From JAKPAM01 sp047601745 (lineage in GTDB: Bacteria > Pseudomonadota > Gammaproteobacteria > Burkholderiales > Burkholderiaceae_E), in assembly GCA_047601745.1 (NCBI GenBank), contig JASGIS010000001.1, positions 2,232,001 to 2,296,000 on the forward strand: a stretch of DNA of 64,000 nt, written 5' to 3'. Within the stretch, counting starts at the first letter, position 1; each line of letters begins with the position of its first letter. This document shows, in pieces, positions 53,528 to 60,815 of the stretch. The notes below the pieces were generated by a model. It worked only from the letters and a program-made list of their open reading frames with translations. It did not search any database and was not told the origin of the DNA. The position numbers and the translations under genes were made by a program.

Positions 53528-53848
53528 ATGACCGATTCGTTGAAAGAGCTTTCCCGAAGGTTGGACGCGTTCGCGGCCGAGCGAGACTGGCTGCGCCATC
53601 ATGCGCCGAAGAACCTGGCGTCGGCGCTTATCGTCGAAGCTGCCGAACTGCTCGAGCATTTCCAGTGGATCAGCGAAGAACAGAGTCGCGTACTGTCGTC
53701 GTCGAAGCGCGACGAGGTGGCGGCCGAGATGGCCGACGTGCTGATCTATCTGGTGCAGTTGGCCAACGTGATGGACGTCGATCTGGTCGAGGCTGCGCGC
53801 AAGAAGATGCAGGTCAACGAGAGCAGGTTTCCGGTGCCTGAGCGATGA
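53528..53848 (+). CDS. MazG-family nucleotide pyrophosphohydrolase
   Basis: A 106-residue all-alpha NTP pyrophosphatase like human DCTPP1/XTP3TPA. Metal-binding motifs EAAELLEHFQW (Glu37-type) and EMADVLIYLVQLANVMDVDL (E-x2-D) are intact. It hydrolyses dCTP analogues or other noncanonical dNTPs to monophosphate and pyrophosphate. AGGGAACAAGG lies before the ATG. Upstream the sequence is clearly AT-richer (53.3-53.5 kb) and includes a small CCCC...GGGG hairpin in the leader. Confidence 0.93.
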   Translation: MTDSLKELSRRLDAFAAERDWLRHHAPKNLASALIVEAAELLEHFQWISEEQSRVLSSSKRDEVAAEMADVLIYLVQLANVMDVDLVEAARKKMQVNESRFPVPER

Positions 53849-54003
53849 GTTCGCGAAACAGGGCGGATCGAAGCTTATCGCCAGGGCTGGGCTAGTCTGG
53901 GGTGGAATCGGTTGTGATGAGACAACCGTTCATCGTATGAGGGGTTATCGATATCGATACGGATGAGGTAGAGATATCGAATACGATGAGAGGTATGACA
54001 CTC

Positions 54004-55218
54004 TTAGTCGATATGTCGCGGTGGTCGCTGCAGAAGATTCGCGAACGCCGCGGCGCCAAGCAGTACCGGTGATACCCAGAAGCCTGCGGCGAGGCTTCCG
54101 GTGGCATCGGAGATCGCGCCGGCGATGAGGGGACTTACCGTCTGACCAAGCGCGAAGCTGACGGTCAGCAGCGATATCGCTGCCGTCCATGAGGCGGCAG
54201 GCAACTGGCGTTGCGCGATGATGGTGGCTGCCGCCGGTCCGGCGAGAAAGCTGCCTCCGAAAAGCACTGCCGACGCGAACATCGCCGCCGGACCGGAGGA
54301 CAGCTGAACGGGCAGCGTGCCGAGCATCGATACCGCGAAGACGAGCGCTGCGCCGCGGCCGTCCCGGTAGCCGCCCAGGACTCGGCCCCAAAGGAAGGTC
54401 GATACTGCCGATACGCTGCCGAGGACCAGCCAGAATCCGATCGTCTGCGCGCTGCTGCCGCCCTGGGTCTGCAGCAGCGCGATGATGAAGGTCATGTAAC
54501 CGATATAGCCGGCGCCGAACAGCCCGTATCCGGCGAAGGTCGGTGCCAGTTGCCGCCATGCGGCGTGATCGAGCATGACGCGGTTGCCGCTGGTCGGTTC
54601 GCGGACGCGCCGGGCCGCCCAGCGCGCAGCCGGCCATCCGGCGATACCCAGAAGACCCAACATCAGCCAGCCTCGCGGCCACAACTGCGCGTCGTCCTGC
54701 AGCATCAACGGGATCGTTACGCCGGCTGCCAACAGACCGAGGCTGACGCCGGCGACGTACAGGCCGACGAGGGTGCCGCGGCGGCGCGGATCCTGCGCGG
54801 GGCAGATGGCGGCGGCGAGCCCGGCGCCCAGGATGAACGTGATTGCCGTCGATGCGCCGCCGATCGTTCGCAGCGCAAAGAGGACGGACAAGCGCGCCGT
54901 CACCGCCATCAGTAGCAATACCCCGGCACTGACCGCGAAACTGGCGAGAAACGCACGCGCGGCGCCCCATCGGCGCGCGGTCCAGGCCGCGACCAGAGCC
55001 CCTAGAATGTAGCCGGCGCCGTTGGCGGTGTTCAGCGATCCGGCTTCGGCATACGTCCAGCCCAGATCCGCCCGCATCGCCGGCAGCAGCAGCGCATAGG
55101 CGAATCGGGACAGGCCCAGCGCGAGCGCCGCACCGACCGAAAGTCCCAGCGCCGTGAGAAATTCCTTGCGGGTTTCGCGGGTGCTGCGATCGTCGTCCGC
55201 GGTGGCATCTGTCGTCAT
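54004..55218 (-). CDS. MFS transporter, YbfB/YjiJ type
   Basis: A 404-residue inner-membrane carrier. GLSRFAYALLLPAMRADLGWTYAEAGSLNTANGAGYILGALVA is the typical YbfB/YjiJ opening, and WRQLAPTFAGYGLFGAGYIGYMTFIIALLQ begins the second half. The ATG at 55218 is preferred over a TTG at 55242. It is divergent from a TetR gene with overlapping inverted repeats between them, so it is probably that repressor's target. Substrate unknown. Confidence 0.9.
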   Translation of the reverse strand: MTTDATADDDRSTRETRKEFLTALGLSVGAALALGLSRFAYALLLPAMRADLGWTYAEAGSLNTANGAGYILGALVAAWTARRWGAARAFLASFAVSAGVLLLMAVTARLSVLFALRTIGGASTAITFILGAGLAAAICPAQDPRRRGTLVGLYVAGVSLGLLAAGVTIPLMLQDDAQLWPRGWLMLGLLGIAGWPAARWAARRVREPTSGNRVMLDHAAWRQLAPTFAGYGLFGAGYIGYMTFIIALLQTQGGSSAQTIGFWLVLGSVSAVSTFLWGRVLGGYRDGRGAALVFAVSMLGTLPVQLSSGPAAMFASAVLFGGSFLAGPAAATIIAQRQLPAASWTAAISLLTVSFALGQTVSPLIAGAISDATGSLAAGFWVSPVLLGAAAFANLLQRPPRHID

Positions 55219-55256
55219 GGCAATCGGCCGGGTGGTCGTCAATCTTTGACGATTAT

Positions 55257-55280
55257 GTCAAGTTTGACTTGTATGTCAAA
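55257..55280. promoter_or_regulatory. overlapping inverted repeats, operator for the TetR/MFS pair
   Basis: GTCAA-GT-TTGAC (55257-55268) and TTTGAC-N6-GTCAAA (55263-55268 with 55275-55280) share an arm. ATGTCAA also recurs as a direct repeat 18 bp apart. The position between divergent tetR and MFS genes is typical for a TetR operator controlling both. Confidence 0.65.
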
Positions 55281-55303
55281 CATCAGGCAATGGAGTGAAC
55301 CGA

Positions 55304-55909
55304 ATGGTGGGAGCTCGTCAGTTCGACGAACGGGAAGTGATGGCGATCGCGCTCGAGGTTTTCTGGCGCAAAGGCCTTCACGACACGTCGATGCAGGACC
55401 TCGCCACGGCGACGGGCGTCCAGAGGGGCAGCCTGTACAACGCCTACGGAGATAAGGAGGCGATCTTCCTGAGCGCGTTCGACGACTATGCGGCGCGTTT
55501 CCTGGAAACGGTCGGTCGTGCGCTGGCGCGGGGGGATGTCCCGACGAGGTTGCGTCGTTTCTTCGACGTCATCATCGTCAACATGACGAGCGGTTCGCCG
55601 CCGCGCGGTTGTCTGACCACGCGCACCGCGCTCGACGCGGGCATGGCGAGCGATGCCGTTCGCCGGCGTGTGCAGGCGCTGCTCGCGCAGCTCGAGCGTG
55701 TGGTCGGCGATGCGATTCGCGCTGTTCCCCAAGGTGCGCCGCCGATGGGGCCGGATCGGCTGGCTCGACTCGTCGTCACCTTCACCAGAGGCCTTGCCGT
55801 CATGGAGCGTGCCGGATACGACCGCAGGCAGCTCAAGGACATCGCGACGACCTTCGTCGACGGTCTGATGGGCGAGGGCGGCGGCCGCGACGAGCGGGTG
55901 GGGCGATGA
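55304..55909 (+). CDS. TetR/AcrR-family repressor
   Basis: A 201-residue TetR protein with HTH segment VMAIALEVFWRKGLHDTSMQDLATATGVQRGSLYNAYGDKEAIFLSAF (about 12-60) and the C-terminal pattern GSPPRGCLTTRTALD with a Cys. Divergent from the YbfB-type transporter, with an operator between. Unrelated in site to the GACCGGTC regulon. ATG at 55304. Confidence 0.9.
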   Translation: MVGARQFDEREVMAIALEVFWRKGLHDTSMQDLATATGVQRGSLYNAYGDKEAIFLSAFDDYAARFLETVGRALARGDVPTRLRRFFDVIIVNMTSGSPPRGCLTTRTALDAGMASDAVRRRVQALLAQLERVVGDAIRAVPQGAPPMGPDRLARLVVTFTRGLAVMERAGYDRRQLKDIATTFVDGLMGEGGGRDERVGR

Positions 55910-55924
55910 CGGTGGAAAGAAAAG

Positions 55925-55953
55925 CGCCTCGCGGCGGGAGAGGCGGCGAGGCG
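55925..55953 (-). terminator. terminator of DUF4148 copy 2
   Basis: Stem CGCCTCGC (55925-55932) / GCGAGGCG (55946-55953); on the minus strand followed by CTTTTCTTTCC. It directly follows the end of the convergent tetR gene. Confidence 0.7.
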
Positions 55954-56016
55954 TCGGAGGAGGAGAGGCCAGCGTGACGGCCCGGGAGGGCGAGCCGTCC
56001 GGAGTGCCGTTCGTGA

Positions 56017-56349
56017 TCAGCCGAAGTACGGGTTGTCCGGCGAGGTGATCGGCGCCTTGTGCGACAGCTCGAAGTCGCGTTCGGCCTTCACTTGGGCGCG
56101 GCTGATGCCTTGCTCGGGTGCGGCGACGTTGGCGACGCGGTTGTCCGGGTAGACGGCGTTGACGACCGCATGGGTGTCGTTCTGGAACTGGCGCAGCTCG
56201 GCTTGCACTTGAGCGCGGGTGACCGAGGAGGCGACCGGTTGCTGGTTCCAGGGCAGTTGGTCGGCAGTCAGTTCACCGGCTTGAGCGGCCCCGACGCCGA
56301 CGGAAAGCAGGGCACCCAGGGCGACGGCAGCGAATTTTTTGTTCAACAT
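56017..56349 (-). CDS. DUF4148-like small secreted protein, copy 2
   Basis: 110 residues, same signal peptide and core as copy 1. Differences: VANVAAPEQG, RDFELSHKAP, TSPDNPYFG. First (3'-most on the minus strand) member of the tandem array; the start codons of copies 2, 3 and 4 are spaced exactly 898 bp apart. Confidence 0.85.
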   Translation of the reverse strand: MLNKKFAAVALGALLSVGVGAAQAGELTADQLPWNQQPVASSVTRAQVQAELRQFQNDTHAVVNAVYPDNRVANVAAPEQGISRAQVKAERDFELSHKAPITSPDNPYFG

Positions 56350-56820
56350 GATCGGACTCCTTTGGTTGGGTCGGGCAGCGAGTTGCTGTGCGATGGAGTA
56401 ACTATATGCCTCGGCAATCATTGCCGAAATACACATTGCTTCAACCGAGAGTTTCCAAAATCCTTCCAATTGGATGGCATCGTCGCGATAGTCGAACCGG
56501 TGGAGGCGCATGAGCGCTATCGATCAAGGAGGCGGTCGAGCAGGTGATGCGCGACAGGGCCTCAGCAGGAATTTGTTCGTCGCTACAGCCGTGGCGGAGA
56601 AACTGGTCGTGATGACCAGGGCGATCTTCTTCGTGCAGGCCTGGGAGCGAGCCGACCAGAAAGCCTTTCGACGACTGCTTCGGCGTAACGGCGGCGTGGC
56701 CCCATGCGAAGGTGACGAGAGACCGTGTCAACCTCTCGGCTGGCAGCTCTTGCCCGAGCCGCGCTCGCGTTCGTCGGTGTGGTGTCACGACCGGAGTCAA
56801 CGACCGTGATCAAAAGAGAA

Positions 56821-56851
56821 ACGCCCCGCTGCGGCTGTGCCGGCGAGGCGT
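56821..56851 (-). terminator. terminator of DUF4148 copy 3
   Basis: Stem ACGCCCCGC (56821-56829) / GCGAGGCGT (56843-56851) with one mismatch; on the minus strand followed by TTTCTCTTTTGATC. Confidence 0.72.
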
Positions 56852-56914
56852 GGAGAGGAGGAGAGGCCTGCGCGACGGCCCGGGCGGTCGAGCCGTCCTG
56901 AGTGCTGTCTGCGA

Positions 56915-57247
56915 TCAGCCGAAGTACGGGTTGTCGGGCGAGGTGACCGGCGCTTTGCGCGACAGCGCGAAGTCGCGTTCGGCCTTCACCTGCGCGCGGC
57001 TCATGCCTTGCTCGGGCGCGGCGACGTTGGCGACGCGGTTGTCCGGGTAGACGGCGTTGACGACCGCATGGGTGTCGTTCTGGAACTGGCGCAGTTCGGC
57101 CTGGACCTGGGAACGGGTGGCCGAGGAAGCGACCGGTTGCTGGTTCCAGGGCTCTTGATCGGGGGTCAGTTCACCGGCTTGAGCGGCCCCGACGCCGACG
57201 GAAAGCAGGGCACCCAGGGCGACGGCAGCGAATTTTTTGTTCAACAT
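56915..57247 (-). CDS. DUF4148-like small secreted protein, copy 3
   Basis: 110 residues; the most diverged copy: LTPDQEPWNQQP, ASSATRSQVQAEL, EQGMSRAQ, LSRKAPVTSPDNPYFG. Signal peptide unchanged. Its 5' leader, terminator and spacer match copy 4's unit closely. Confidence 0.85.
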   Translation of the reverse strand: MLNKKFAAVALGALLSVGVGAAQAGELTPDQEPWNQQPVASSATRSQVQAELRQFQNDTHAVVNAVYPDNRVANVAAPEQGMSRAQVKAERDFALSRKAPVTSPDNPYFG

Positions 57248-57717
57248 GATCGGACTCCTTTGGTTGGGTCGGGCAGCGAGTTGCTGTGCGATGGAGTAAC
57301 TATATGCCTCGGCAATCATTGCCGAAACGCACATTTCTTCAACAAACAGTTTCCAAAATCCTTCCAATTGGATGGCTTCGCTGCAATAGTCGAACAGGTG
57401 GAGTCATACGGCATCTATCGCTCAAGGAGGCGGTCGAGAAGCCGGCGCGCGAACAGGGCTTCAGCAGGAACCCGTCCGTCGCCACGGTCGTGGCCGAGAA
57501 ACTGGTTGTGATGACCAGGGCGACATAGTTCGCGCAGGCTCGGGAGCGAGCCGATCTGGAAGCCTTTCGCCGGCTACTCGGGCGAAACGGTGGCGTGGTT
57601 CCGCGCGCAGGTGACGAGCGACCGTAGTCCTCTCGGCTGGCAGTTTTTGCCCGAGCCGCGCTCGCGTTCGTCGGTGCGGTGTCACGACCGCAATCAACGA
57701 TCATGATCAAAAGAGAA

Positions 57718-57748
57718 ACGCCCCGCTGCGGCTGTGCCGGCGAGGCGT
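57718..57748 (-). terminator. terminator of DUF4148 copy 4
   Basis: Stem ACGCCCCGC (57718-57726) / GCGAGGCGT (57740-57748) with one mismatch, the same as for copy 3; on the minus strand followed by TTTCTCTTTTGATC. Confidence 0.72.
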
Positions 57749-57812
57749 CGGAGGAGGAGAGAGGCTTGCGTGACGGCCCCGGAGGTCGGGCCGTCCTGAG
57801 TGCCGTCCGCGA

Positions 57813-58145
57813 TCAGCCGAAGTACGGGCTGTCGGGCGAGGTGATCGACGCTTTGTGCGACAGCGCGAAGTCGCGTTCGGCCTTCACTTGGGCGCGGCTC
57901 ACGCCTTGCTCGGGGGCGGCGACGTTGGCGACGCGGTTGTCCGGGTAGACGGCGTTGACGACAGCGTGGGTGTCGTTCTGGAACTGGCGCAGTTCGGCCT
58001 GGACCTGGGCGCGGGTGACCGAGGAGGCGACCGGTTGCTGGTTCCAGGGCAGTTGGTCGGCGGTCAGTTCACCGGCTTGAGCGGCCCCGACACCGACGGA
58101 AAGCAGGGCACCCAGGGCGACGGCAGCTAATTTTTTGTTCAACAT
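57813..58145 (-). CDS. DUF4148-like small secreted protein, copy 4
   Basis: 110 residues; signal peptide begins MLNKKLAAVAL (Phe6 to Leu). Otherwise near copy 1: VSSVTRAQVQAEL, EQGVSRAQ, SHKASITSPDSPYFG. Its upstream sequence beyond the leader (TTCCAATTCCAACCA...GTTTCCAAAATCA) is closer to copy 1 than to copies 2 and 3, so copy 1 and copy 4 may be the donor pair. Confidence 0.85.
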   Translation of the reverse strand: MLNKKLAAVALGALLSVGVGAAQAGELTADQLPWNQQPVASSVTRAQVQAELRQFQNDTHAVVNAVYPDNRVANVAAPEQGVSRAQVKAERDFALSHKASITSPDSPYFG

Positions 58146-58263
58146 GATCGGACTCCTTTGGTTGGGTCGGGCAGCGAGTTGCTGTGCGATGGAGTAACTA
58201 TATGCCTCGGCAATAACTTCCGAAACACTTCCAATTCCAACCAAGAGTTTCCAAAATCACTAT

Positions 58264-58368
58264 TTGGATTGGTGGTTGCCGGACGACGTCGTGTTCGTCG
58301 AGCAGATGCCGATGACCGGCACCGGCAAGGTTCACAAGCTGACGCTGCGCGAGCAGTACCGCAACTAG
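58264..58368 (+). pseudogene. C-terminal remnant of an acyl-CoA synthetase (AMP-binding family)
   Basis: The last 33 or so codons of a fatty-acyl/aryl-CoA ligase survive: DWWLPDDVVFVEQMPMTGTGKVHKLTLREQY then Arg-Asn-TAG. The PDDVVF and the P-x-T-x-T/G-GK motif (here PMTGTGK with the conserved catalytic Lys) are diagnostic for the C-terminal subdomain. The upstream 500 residues are missing: the open frame stops where the DUF4148 unit begins. A start codon is absent, so this is a dead fragment marking an insertion or deletion junction. Confidence 0.85.
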
Positions 58369-58445
58369 GTGTTGCCGACGGTGGGGGTCAGGTCGGACGA
58401 ATGACCGGCGTTGACGAGTAGCGCCGTTCTCTACCGGAAAGGAAG

Positions 58446-58619
58446 ATGCCAGAAGGCGGTGTTGCAGAGCGTCGACTGACGATCCGTATCCCCGGCAATC
58501 CCGTCGATCGTCTCGAGACTGTCGCCAAGGCTAAGAACCAGTCCTTGAATACTTATGCAATGCGCTGCTTCGAGCGATGCGCCACGGCGGACGGCCGGCC
58601 TGCCGTGCCCGGCCACTAA
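58446..58619 (+). CDS. small ribbon-helix-helix protein (antitoxin-like)
   Basis: A 57-residue ORF: MPEGGVAERRLTIRIPGNP, then VDRLETVAKAKNQSLNTYAMRCFERC. RLTIRIP is the DNA-contacting strand and the two following helices fit an Arc/HicB/CopG ribbon-helix-helix fold. GGAAAGGAAG provides a ribosome site directly before the ATG. Such proteins are antitoxins or phage-type repressors. No toxin ORF follows within 150 bp on the same strand, so it appears orphaned. Short length keeps confidence moderate. Confidence 0.62.
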   Translation: MPEGGVAERRLTIRIPGNPVDRLETVAKAKNQSLNTYAMRCFERCATADGRPAVPGH

Positions 58620-58765
58620 GTGTAGCCGCGTCTTGCAATCGGGTATGTCGATCGTGGGCTAAGGCGTTGCAGATCAGTCGGCTGTGTAACGTCCGCATCG
58701 GAAAGAAAGGCCGCGCCGGATCAGTAGCTCCTGTGGTACGGCAGAATTTCTGCTCTGACGCCGAC

Positions 58766-59188
58766 TTACCTGAACGGATTCCGAATCGTGAGTCCCTCGA
58801 TGCGTTGCTCATCCTGCAAATCTTCGCTGAACAAGGTCTTGCAACCCGCCGACAAAGCACCGGCAACGATCAGCGAATCGTGGAAGCTGAAGCGCCACCG
58901 CGCCTGCACATCTAGTGCGCGGTGCTACAGCGCTTCACTTGCCGATACCCGCAGGAGCGGCATGAGCACTACATCCAGGTAGGTGCGGGCGGCTTCAACC
59001 GAAAGTGCCAATTTCGCCTTGCGGGTGACAATGTTCAGGCATTCTTGAACCACCTGATAACTGATGCAGGCATCTCGCGCTTCGAGCGCACCGCGGACGA
59101 GTTCCTCGGCGATTTGGTGCTTGGCGGCGTCGGAACTGTCCAGGTGATAGATGAAGACGTTGGTGTCGAAGAATCGATCAGCGCTCAT
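58766..59188 (-). pseudogene. vapC: VapC-type PIN toxin broken by an in-frame TAG
   Basis: From ATG at 59188 the frame codes a PIN domain: FFDTNVFIYHLD (Asp8), SYQVVQECLNIV (Glu49). At codon 88 a TAG (58925-58927) follows SASEAL. The same frame then continues with HRALDVQARWRFSFHDSLIV (Asp104), LFSEDLQDEQRIEGLTIRNPFR and ends at TAA 58766-58768. So the 140-codon toxin has one nonsense codon and no frameshift. The truncated product lacks Asp104 and the last acidic residue of the active site, so RNase activity should be lost. It overlaps the antitoxin gene by about 11 bp. Confidence 0.88.
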
Positions 59189-59399
59189 TCATCTCGTCCC
59201 GGCTCAGCTTTCGTCCGACCTCGAGCCGGCCCCGCAGGGATTGCATGGCCGCGTCATATCGCTGCATGCGATCGCGCGTTTGCGCGTAGTCGGCCAGCCA
59301 GCGACGAAACTGCTCATTGAGCGTGGTCTTCTCGGCAGCCGCGCGGGCCCGCGCGGCTTCGATCAACGATTCGTCGGCACTCAGAGTGATGTTCTTCAT
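59178..59399 (-). CDS. vapB: VapB-type antitoxin
   Basis: A 73-residue antitoxin: MKNITLSADESLIEAARARAAAEKTTLNEQFRRWLADY is a ribbon-helix-helix DNA-binding part; the tail LRGRLEVGRKLSRDEMNER would bind the toxin. The ATG at 59399 was chosen over the longer reading to 59498 because the domain begins there. It overlaps the vapC start by 11 bp, the standard arrangement. It would repress its own promoter. With the toxin truncated it is probably free to drift. Confidence 0.85.
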   Translation of the reverse strand: MKNITLSADESLIEAARARAAAEKTTLNEQFRRWLADYAQTRDRMQRYDAAMQSLRGRLEVGRKLSRDEMNER

Positions 59400-59592
59400 G
59401 GGTACTATCCTGAGTACACGAAAGTAGCGTACACCAGCTTCGTGCAGGTGATGACACGCGCCCTGTGCGGCCCGGTGAACGTAAGCGCCGGTCGCCAATC
59501 ACCGGCGCGCGGGGCAGTGAGGGTGACCGGCACCGTCCGCCGGGTGGCGCGATTGCACCCGCACCCGACTCCGTTGAGGGGAGGCTCGGTGA

Positions 59593-60504
59593 TCAGCCGC
59601 GCCGAAGCGGGACGCTGCCGTAGCCCGGCAGACGCAGCGCCAGGTCGTTGAAGTCGAAGCCCGCGGACAGACCGAGCAGGTTGATCTCGATGCCTTCCTC
59701 GCGGGCCAGGCCGATGCCGGCCAGGCCGAACAGCGAGACCTGCCAGCCGGTGCCGCTGGGCATCGGCGCGACCAGTCGCCAGCCGCCCAGATAATCCTTG
59801 CCGAGTGCGTTGGCGGGCAGGTCCAGCCGCATCGCCGGCACGGCGCGAGCGATGTGGGCGGTGAAGGTGTTGCTGTTCGGGCCGGGCCAGACCCGGTACC
59901 AGCGCTCCCACGGGTACGACGCGATGGCGGTCTCGATCTGGTCGATCATCGCCTCGGCGCCGGCGCCGCGGTGATCGGCGAGCAGAATTGGCGTGGCACC
60001 GAACCAGCGGAAATCCGGATCGCCGGTCTGGGTCACGACGGCGGAATCGCCGCGAAATGCGCGCCAGCCGAGCACGTGATGGATGACGTAGTGGTCGGCG
60101 CCCGGGCGCTTGGTCGCGATCCAGGTATGCACGCCGAAGGCGCCGCGCCAGCCTATCGTGCGTGCCGCATAGGCCTGGACGATGGCTTCGGGCGCGTCGG
60201 CGGGGCGGGGTGCGATCCCGGCCGACGCGCGCGACGCGCCGCGCCAGTCGCCGACCGAATCGAGGCCACCGAACGCGAGCACCGACAGCGGACCGAGCAG
60301 CAGCAGGCCGACGACGATCAGCAGGCGCGCCGACAGACGCCGCCCGCGGCGCAGCCAGCGTCTTGATGTGCCGGGGACGATGAGGGCGTTCGCCGCATCG
60401 GTTGCATCGGTCGCGGCGGACGCAGCGGACGCAGCGGACGCGGAAGTCGCGGAAGTCGCGGACGCGCGGGGCTTGGCGGACGGAGATCGCGGGGTCGGGG
60501 TCAT
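59593..60504 (-). CDS. DUF3750 protein
   Basis: A 303-residue protein of the DUF3750 family, function unknown. After an Ala/Ser/Thr-rich cytoplasmic tail (residues 1-45, partly 9-bp tandem repeats at 60415-60450) there is one transmembrane helix (ARLLIVVGLLLLGPLSVLAFG, about 58-79). The periplasmic part carries the family segments WRGAFGVHTWIATKRPGADHYVIHHV, WPGPNSNTFTAHIAR and ALGKDYLGGW. ATG at 60504. It lies alone, facing the LuxR gene across a repeat-filled gap. Confidence 0.87.
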   Translation of the reverse strand: MTPTPRSPSAKPRASATSATSASAASAASAATDATDAANALIVPGTSRRWLRRGRRLSARLLIVVGLLLLGPLSVLAFGGLDSVGDWRGASRASAGIAPRPADAPEAIVQAYAARTIGWRGAFGVHTWIATKRPGADHYVIHHVLGWRAFRGDSAVVTQTGDPDFRWFGATPILLADHRGAGAEAMIDQIETAIASYPWERWYRVWPGPNSNTFTAHIARAVPAMRLDLPANALGKDYLGGWRLVAPMPSGTGWQVSLFGLAGIGLAREEGIEINLLGLSAGFDFNDLALRLPGYGSVPLRRG

Positions 60505-60645
60505 CGGCCGATCTTAGCGGCGTTGCCGCGTCGAGGCATCCCGGTCAGGGTTTCCGGGGCCTGGTTCGCGGCCAGGCGTCCGCGTGGCCAGTGGCGAGCA
60601 GCGAGCAGCGGGCAGCGAGCCGTGAGCCGTGAGCGGCGCGCATTC

Positions 60646-60729
60646 AGCAGCCAGCAGCCAGCAGCCAGCAGCAAGCAGCAAGCAGCAAGCAGCAAGCAGC
60701 AAGCAGCAAGCAGCAAGCAGCAAGCAGCG
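60646..60729. repeat. 7-bp tandem repeat (AGCAGCC/AGCAGCA x12)
   Basis: Three units AGCAGCC, eight AGCAGCA and one AGCAGCG, in the 311-bp divergent gap between DUF3750 and LuxR. The array ends 86 bp before the luxR-type start, so it lies in or just upstream of that promoter. Otherwise the gap shows only GAGCAGCGAGCAGCG-like degenerate copies to its left. Confidence 0.96.
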
Positions 60730-60815
60730 ACCGGCTCACGAAATTTGATGATTCTCGCGTTGTTTGGAATCCCGAAAATAGGTCGTTCCAGGGGCAAAGG
60801 AAACGGAGGCCCGGA

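Larger units (their letters stand above)
56017..58250. repeat. tandem array of DUF4148 units, 898-bp period
   Basis: Start codons at 56349, 57247 and 58145 are exactly 898 bp apart. Each full unit holds a 333-bp gene, a nearly invariant 5' leader and a spacer. The spacers 56350-56914 and 57248-57812 are both 565 bp and are recognisably homologous (both begin after ATCCTTCCAATTGGATGGC and share CTCGGCTGGCAG and GAGCCGCGCTCGCGTTCGTC). I could not identify a protein in the spacer on either strand. The third unit lacks the spacer and abuts an acyl-CoA synthetase fragment. Confidence 0.9.

Noticed and set aside
56441..57710. Minus-strand frames in the DUF4148 spacers as genes
   Set aside because: The two homologous spacers do not keep the same frame open, there is no domain, and starts lack ribosome sites.
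59151..59651. Plus-strand 166-codon frame over vapB
   Set aside because: Opposite strand to a clear antitoxin gene; low-complexity and without a domain.
60646..60729. CRISPR array
   Set aside because: Units are 7 bp and directly adjacent with no spacers; it is a simple tandem repeat.
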